Assembly (NCBI GenBank): GCA_018400255.1
Contig: JAGYMO010000155.1
Coordinates: forward strand, 1-11,520
Direction: 5' to 3'
DNA: 11,520 nucleotides
DNA from: Deltaproteobacteria bacterium
GTDB taxonomy: Bacteria > Desulfobacterota > DSM-4660 > Desulfatiglandales > B25-G16
Within the stretch, counting starts at the first letter, position 1; each line of letters begins with the position of its first letter. This document shows, one piece after another, positions 7,399-11,520 of this stretch. The notes under the pieces are model-generated. The model did no database searches. It saw only the letters and a program-made list of their open reading frames with translations, and was not told the origin of the DNA. Position numbers and translations under genes: made by a program.

Positions 7399-8199
7399 AT
7401 GAAGATTGATGACCTTACTATTTCAAAATCGATTATTGAATCTTACTTCAATAAATTTCTTACATCCCTTGAGGTTGACGCAGCCCTTGTCGGAGCAGGG
7501 CCTTCAAATTTAATTGCTGGTTATTATCTTGCCAAGGCAGGGATGAAGTCAGTTATATTTGAATCAAAACTCGCCCCTGGTGGAGGCATGTGGGGTGGAG
7601 CAATGATGTTTAACGAAGGCGTTATACAGTCTGATGCATTACCTATTATAAATGAGCTGGGGATAAGCTATAACGACAGGGGAGGTGGATATTATACAAT
7701 AGACACTATAGAGGCAACGTCAACTATAATTTCCAAATGCGTTCGGCAAGGGACAATTATTTTTAATCTAATCAAGGTTACAGATGTGCTCTTTGATGAA
7801 AAAAATGGTGCGAAAAGGGTAACAGGTTTGGTATTAAACTGGTCACCTACAGAACACTTAGGTCTCTTTGTAGACCCTTTAAGCATAAAGGCATCATATG
7901 TGGTGGATGGCACTGGTCACCCCGCAGATATATGTTCTATTATAACAAAAAAAATTGACGCGAAGCTTAGCACTAAAACAGGCAGTGTAATCGGTGAGAT
8001 GTCCTTGCGGGCTGAGGAAGGGGAGCAATTTACAGTATCAAATACAAAAATGGTGTTTCCAGGCCTTTATGTTGTTGGGATGGCTGCCAATAATGTTTTT
8101 GGAGGCCCAAGAATGGGGCCTATATTTGGCGGAATGATTATGTCAGGGAAAAAGGCTGCTGATATCATTTCCTCTGAATTCAAAAATACCAAAAAGTAA
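7399..8199 (+). CDS. thi4: THI4-family thiazole synthase (sulfide-dependent adenosine diphosphate thiazole synthase type)
   Basis: A complete 266-residue protein of the THI4 family, which builds the adenylated thiazole precursor of thiamin from NAD and glycine, with iron and a sulfur source. The Rossmann nucleotide-binding motif VGAGPSNLIAGYYLAKAG is at 31-48, followed by ESKLAPGGGMWGGAMMF (55-71). LGLFVDPLSIKASYVVDGTGH is at 154-174, and VFPGLYVVGMAANNVFGGPR (219-238) leads into RMGPIFGGM (238-246). The residue before VDP is F157. Suicidal eukaryotic THI4s have Cys there and archaeal sulfide-using ones have His, so sulfur is presumably taken from free sulfide, but the exact chemistry is uncertain. 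The start is ATG at 7399, with TTGGAG (7387-7392) as a well-spaced ribosome binding site; a TTG at 7387 lies within that site and is unlikely to be used. Tandem stops (8197-8202) precede mgtE by a few bases, implying an operon. Confidence 0.93.
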   Translation: MKIDDLTISKSIIESYFNKFLTSLEVDAALVGAGPSNLIAGYYLAKAGMKSVIFESKLAPGGGMWGGAMMFNEGVIQSDALPIINELGISYNDRGGGYYTIDTIEATSTIISKCVRQGTIIFNLIKVTDVLFDEKNGAKRVTGLVLNWSPTEHLGLFVDPLSIKASYVVDGTGHPADICSIITKKIDAKLSTKTGSVIGEMSLRAEEGEQFTVSNTKMVFPGLYVVGMAANNVFGGPRMGPIFGGMIMSGKKAADIISSEFKNTKK

Positions 8200-8205
8200 T
8201 AAAAC

Positions 8206-9561
8206 ATGAACCAGGCTAACCACAAAATAACGATTGATGAATTAAAGGATATGCTTGAGGATGAAAAAGGCCATAATGAGCTAAAAAGACATATCGCCGA
8301 GCTTCATCCAGCAGACCTTGCAGATCTGGTAGAGCAGCTTGAAGAGGATGAGATGTTCGAAATAATAGGTCTTCTCACCCCTGAAGAGGCAGGCAATGTT
8401 TTAATTGAAATGCCATCCTCCATCCAAGAAAATATTTTCAATAAGCTTAGTGACAATAAGGTTGCCGAAATATTAAATGAGCTTAACTCAGATGATGCGA
8501 CGGATATTTTCAGCGGCCTACCCAAGGAAAGATCCCAGACAATAATTGATTTAGTCCAGCCTGAGGTATCTGAAGAACTAAAAAAGCTATTAGGCTATGA
8601 AACAGATACGGCAGGCGGCATAATGACCCTGGAGTTCGTCTCGGTTAATGAAAACTCGACTATCAAAGAGGCCATAGAAACTATCAGGGACAAAAGAGAA
8701 AAAGTTCAAAACCTTTATTACGTATGGGCTGTAGATGAATCAAATAAGCTTGTAGGGGTTGTACCTATTAAAGACCTTGTTCTAGAACCCCGAAGCAAGA
8801 AGATCAAAGATATAATGCATCCGGGTGTCATCAGCGCTAATGTTGACATGGACCAGGAAGAGGTAGCAAAAATTGCCAAACAGTACGATCTCATTAATAT
8901 ACCTGTTGTCGACAATCAGCGAAGACTTATAGGTAGAATAACCAACGATGATATTATTGATGTTATGGAAGAGGAGGCAAACGAGGATATTTCATTAATG
9001 GCAGGTGTTATCGAATATGAAATCTCAGAGGTCTCACCGTTAAAAATATCTAAGGCGAGGCTCCCCTGGCTGTTTTTAGGGTTAGTAGGAGGCCTTTTGT
9101 CTGCTTTTATAATAAACTATTTTCATACCTCTATAGAGAAAATCCTTGCCTTATCATTTTTTATACCTGTAGTAATGGCAATGGGTGGCAATACAGGAAC
9201 CCAAGCAGCAACCGTTGTAATCAGAGGTCTTGCTACCGGTGACATAAGTATAGTGCGTACAAGCAAGAGGCTTCTGACGGAATTATGGGTAGCCCTGATC
9301 AATGGTTGCATGTGCGGAATTTTATTGGCCTTAGTAGTGGCCTTTTGGCTCTCAGATGTAAAATTTGGGATAGCTGTTGGTACCAGCCTCGTTGCCGTTA
9401 TCCTTTTCTCAGGTTCTTTTGGAGCATTTATACCCTTTCTTTTACAAAAACTCAATATAGATCCTGCGTTAGCCGCAGGCCCATTTATAACCACCTTAAA
9501 CGATATAATCGGCCTATTGATTTACCTCAGCATAATCACCCATTTCCTTGTTTCTCCATAG
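8206..9561 (+). CDS. mgtE: Magnesium transporter MgtE
   Basis: A complete 451-residue inner-membrane Mg2+ channel/transporter. The cytosolic N domain of helical repeats spans about residues 10-130, rich in LHPADLADLVEQL-like units. Two CBS domains follow (about 140-195 and 200-255), which sense intracellular Mg2+. The C-terminal membrane domain (about 285-451) has five hydrophobic segments. Signature stretches are LPWLFLGLVGG (286-296), PVVMAMGGNTGTQAATVVIR (321-340) and ITTLNDIIGLLIYL (428-441), with pore-lining D433. Length and domain order are standard. The ATG lies 6 bp after the thi4 stop with no clear Shine-Dalgarno, so translation is probably coupled to thi4. The 3' end overlaps the convergent patatin-like gene by 26 bp. 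Some MgtE proteins carry other divalent ions, so a role in metal supply to the iron-dependent THI4 is possible but unproven. Confidence 0.96.
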   Translation: MNQANHKITIDELKDMLEDEKGHNELKRHIAELHPADLADLVEQLEEDEMFEIIGLLTPEEAGNVLIEMPSSIQENIFNKLSDNKVAEILNELNSDDATDIFSGLPKERSQTIIDLVQPEVSEELKKLLGYETDTAGGIMTLEFVSVNENSTIKEAIETIRDKREKVQNLYYVWAVDESNKLVGVVPIKDLVLEPRSKKIKDIMHPGVISANVDMDQEEVAKIAKQYDLINIPVVDNQRRLIGRITNDDIIDVMEEEANEDISLMAGVIEYEISEVSPLKISKARLPWLFLGLVGGLLSAFIINYFHTSIEKILALSFFIPVVMAMGGNTGTQAATVVIRGLATGDISIVRTSKRLLTELWVALINGCMCGILLALVVAFWLSDVKFGIAVGTSLVAVILFSGSFGAFIPFLLQKLNIDPALAAGPFITTLNDIIGLLIYLSIITHFLVSP

Positions 9562-10489
9562 AAACAATTCCTTTTATCTTTCTTGCGGCCTTTACCAAAA
9601 AATTCCATCTATGTGCCTTCTTTATTAATCTTCTCATATCGCTGACCATATCCATCGCCGCTGACTCACCGCTATGAATCAGTTCTTGAGCATTCGAAAA
9701 ATCGGTCCAATGTGTGCTGCCTAACTTCGGCTTTATTACAATATCTGCACATTTTAGCTCATGATTTTCCAGGTAGTAACCCTGTATTTCCCCGGCCCTT
9801 ATATATACATCAAGGGCTGTATGAAAATGAGGTGCCAAACCTAAATCTCTATCTATGGCTATTGCTATAACAAAATCTGCCCCCTCCTCAAGGGCAACCC
9901 TTGCAGGAACTGATTGTATAATAGCACCATCTGAAAGCTGCCTTCCATCAATCTCTACAAAGGGCAGCATGCCCGGGACAGAAGAGCTTGCAAGTATAGC
10001 GCGCCTTAAAGGGCCTTCCCTGAATACAACGAGTTTACCACTTCTCAGGTCTGTAGCGACAGCCCTAAATGGAATTACTGTCTCCTCTATATTAATGTCA
10101 GGTATGAAATAGTCTATTAGTTCTTCAATATCTTTTGTCTCCAGAATACCCGGTCTATATATTCCATGCGCCAATCTGATTTTAGTCTGAAAATAACACT
10201 GAATCCTCCGGCTTAGCCTCTGCTCTATCCCCCTTTCAGCATCCCCTAAGGCCTTGAGCTCAGATGATTCGTAGATATCGTCTTGCAGAAAAGAAAGCAC
10301 CCTTTTCTCAAGTTCCTCGGCTTTTATTCCAATGGCCAGGGCACCTCCCACAACTGAACCCATGCTTGTTCCCACAATAATGTCAGGCCTTATGCCCTCT
10401 CTGTCGATCACCTTCATTGAACCAATATGGGCCAACCCTCTAGCACCCCCACCACCCAGGGCCAATCCTATTTTTGTTGTCTTTTTCAA
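9536..10489 (-). CDS. Patatin-like phospholipase (RssA/COG1752 family)
   Basis: A complete 317-residue serine acyl hydrolase of the patatin family. The oxyanion-hole motif GGGGARG is at 12-18, the nucleophile elbow GTSMGS at 40-45 with catalytic S42, and the dyad partner D187 in LSDGAI (185-190). ASSSVPGMLPFVEIDG (167-182) and FRAVATDLRSG (141-151) are also typical. It probably hydrolyses phospholipids or lysophospholipids at the inner face of the membrane. No signal peptide is seen and GLALGGGG begins within eight residues of the start, as in bacterial RssA-type proteins. The start codon is TTG at 10489; no ATG lies between it and the upstream in-frame stop, and there is no good Shine-Dalgarno, so translation may be inefficient. 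The C-terminal 26 bp overlap the end of mgtE on the other strand. Confidence 0.93.
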   Translation of the reverse strand: MKKTTKIGLALGGGGARGLAHIGSMKVIDREGIRPDIIVGTSMGSVVGGALAIGIKAEELEKRVLSFLQDDIYESSELKALGDAERGIEQRLSRRIQCYFQTKIRLAHGIYRPGILETKDIEELIDYFIPDINIEETVIPFRAVATDLRSGKLVVFREGPLRRAILASSSVPGMLPFVEIDGRQLSDGAIIQSVPARVALEEGADFVIAIAIDRDLGLAPHFHTALDVYIRAGEIQGYYLENHELKCADIVIKPKLGSTHWTDFSNAQELIHSGESAAMDMVSDMRRLIKKAHRWNFLVKAARKIKGIVSMEKQGNG

Positions 10490-10803
10490 TTCAGATAGTT
10501 GATTTAATCAAAGGGATTTTACAATATTGTTTCATCGGTGTTTATTGGTTAAGAATAACGAATTGAATACGTTTTTTCAAATTTTTTAGGGGTTTTTGCT
10601 GAAGATCCGGTAAAGAAAGAAAAGAATCTTGACTGAACTGAACCTGCTAAGTTTCTAGCCGGCATCTCACATGCGGACCATAAGTAAATAGTACTGTTTG
10701 CCTTGATTAGGAATGAAAGAGCACAAACTTTTTCTAAAATGTAACAAAGCCGCCACAATAACAGGCCATCTTTATAAAAAAAGCTGGTTGATGAAAAAGA
10801 CGG
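10490..10803. other. Intergenic spacer between the ArsA-family gene and the patatin-like gene
   Basis: No convincing gene lies in this 314-bp stretch. Short frames on both strands lack ribosome binding sites and family motifs. It holds the candidate patatin promoter near its left end. Nothing near the ArsA stop codon resembles a good terminator. Confidence 0.5.
10516..10544 (-). promoter_or_regulatory. Candidate promoter for the patatin-like gene
   Basis: On the - strand, TAAACA (10544-10539, four of six matches) is followed by a 17-bp spacer and TAAAAT (10521-10516, five of six, preceded by TTG). The predicted start is about 20 bases before the TTG start codon at 10489. Confidence 0.4.
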
Positions 10804-11520
10804 TTAAACCTCGAGCATCTGCTTCTCTATGGAGTCATTATTTCTTACCAAAAATTCTTGCAGTTTATCGATCCCGATCAAGGGCTCTTCCGAGTTCGGA
10901 AATACTAATCTGGGAAGCTCTCCAAACGCATTAAAATCATTGCCCCCTGACAGGTCTTCCCTTACCTTATTTAAGATCAACTGACTTAGTTTAATATCAA
11001 TGTCATTTAAAAAAGTAAGGATACGCAGTGATTCGGCAAATGAGAGTTTATCTGGATTTAGAACAAGCTTAATATGAGTATTTGATGTGCTTTCAAATGT
11101 CTCTTTTAAATCAAGATACTCATTTTTCATCTCTTTAAGCTTGTTTAAAATTTTATCTGTTTCCCTCTCCTTATTAACAATCGTGATCTTGGTAATTATA
11201 TCACGTTTTTTTATAATCTCTTCGCGGAGGGCAAGTATGTGTTCTATCCATATCAAAGACAGATACGGAATATTAAAAAACTTTAATGCCAGCGCAGTAG
11301 GAGGCATATCAAAGACCAGGAAGTCATAGTGTGCGAATCTTTTTCGAATATCTTTAAAGGCAAGGATCAGTGCATATTCTTCGAGTCCAGGTGCATGTTT
11401 GATTACATTGAAGTATCTGTCCAGATTAAATGCCGTTAAATAAGAATAAGTCCTCTTTATTTGCCTCTGAATATCACTCAGATACTTTTTAATCCAGCGT
11501 TCTTGCTCTATCTCTATAGC
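10804..11520 (-). CDS. ArsA/GET3-family ATPase, N-terminal part outside the window
   Basis: The reading frame is open to the right edge, giving 239 codons including the stop; the start and the P-loop lie beyond 11520. HYDFLVFDMPPTALALK in the middle of the visible part aligns with the switch II region of ArsA/GET3 ATPases, usually written as DTAPTGHTLR. It is followed by the familiar LP-like stretch FFNIPYLSLIWIEHIL. Upstream, APGLEEYALILAFKDI matches the family's PG-x-x-E segment. Downstream, LVLNPDKLSFAESLRIL and LSQLILNKV match the later beta strands that hold the nucleotide. A charged helical stretch in between (about 45 residues) may be a coiled coil. ArsA-family ATPases energise arsenite export or chaperone tail-anchored membrane proteins. 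No arsB, arsR or arsenic gene is visible, so arsenic resistance is not supported here. Confidence 0.82.
   Translation of the reverse strand, partial: AIEIEQERWIKKYLSDIQRQIKRTYSYLTAFNLDRYFNVIKHAPGLEEYALILAFKDIRKRFAHYDFLVFDMPPTALALKFFNIPYLSLIWIEHILALREEIIKKRDIITKITIVNKERETDKILNKLKEMKNEYLDLKETFESTSNTHIKLVLNPDKLSFAESLRILTFLNDIDIKLSQLILNKVREDLSGGNDFNAFGELPRLVFPNSEEPLIGIDKLQEFLVRNNDSIEKQMLEV

Noticed and set aside
9285..9677. 130-codon frame on the + strand overlapping the end of mgtE
   Set aside because: A shadow frame inside mgtE and antisense to the patatin-like gene, both of which have clear family motifs.
10549..10758. 69-codon frame on the - strand between ArsA and patatin-like genes
   Set aside because: No ribosome binding site, no recognisable motif and a composition like translated non-coding DNA.
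10713..10934. 73-codon frame on the + strand
   Set aside because: More than half lies antisense to the ArsA-family gene; it resembles no protein family I recognise and the ATG has no usable ribosome binding site.

Overview
The window is an AT-rich bacterial chromosomal segment. Its content is mostly housekeeping and reads like an anaerobic, Desulfobacterota-type (deltaproteobacterial) genome. That placement is an inference from three things: an ileS-lspA pair, a bacterial THI4-type thiazole synthase lacking the suicide cysteine, and an ArsA-family ATPase with an unusual switch II. No 16S rRNA or other marker is present to prove it. I see no tRNA, rRNA, CRISPR array, phage gene or intact transposase.

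Layout. 1-60 holds a perfect 19-bp inverted repeat. 101-946 (-) is a metallo-beta-lactamase-fold protein of the COG1237 type. 1145-2482 (-) is a class II tRNA nucleotidyltransferase with an HD domain. Divergent from it, 2622-3347 (+) is a DUF72/YecE protein whose predicted promoter lies so close that the mRNA may be leaderless. 3348-3599, between convergent genes, holds a GC-rich, hairpin-rich segment that no gene explains. lspA (3600-4076, -) and ileS (4073-6889, -) form an operon joined by a TTGA stop/start overlap. A 509-bp divergent spacer follows, with two back-to-back promoter candidates inside one inverted repeat. Then come thi4 (7399-8199, +) and mgtE (8206-9561, +), 6 bp apart. The tail of mgtE overlaps a convergent patatin-like phospholipase gene (9536-10489, -) by 26 bp. 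After a 314-bp spacer, an ArsA-family ATPase gene (10804 to beyond 11520, -) runs off the right edge.

How the genes work together. lspA and ileS are a common bacterial pair: lipoprotein signal peptidase and isoleucyl-tRNA synthetase. thi4 and mgtE look co-transcribed, linking thiazole (thiamin) synthesis to divalent-metal uptake. The remaining genes look like single transcription units.

Main points for a second look: (1) the tRNA nucleotidyltransferase has a greatly shortened loop between its catalytic Asp motif and the RDF motif, which is the hallmark of CC-adding rather than CCA-adding enzymes; (2) the THI4 protein has Phe where suicidal THI4s have Cys and archaeal THI4s have His; (3) the GC-rich structured segment at 3421-3580; (4) the perfect palindrome at the left edge. 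I did not find a clearly new multi-gene system.
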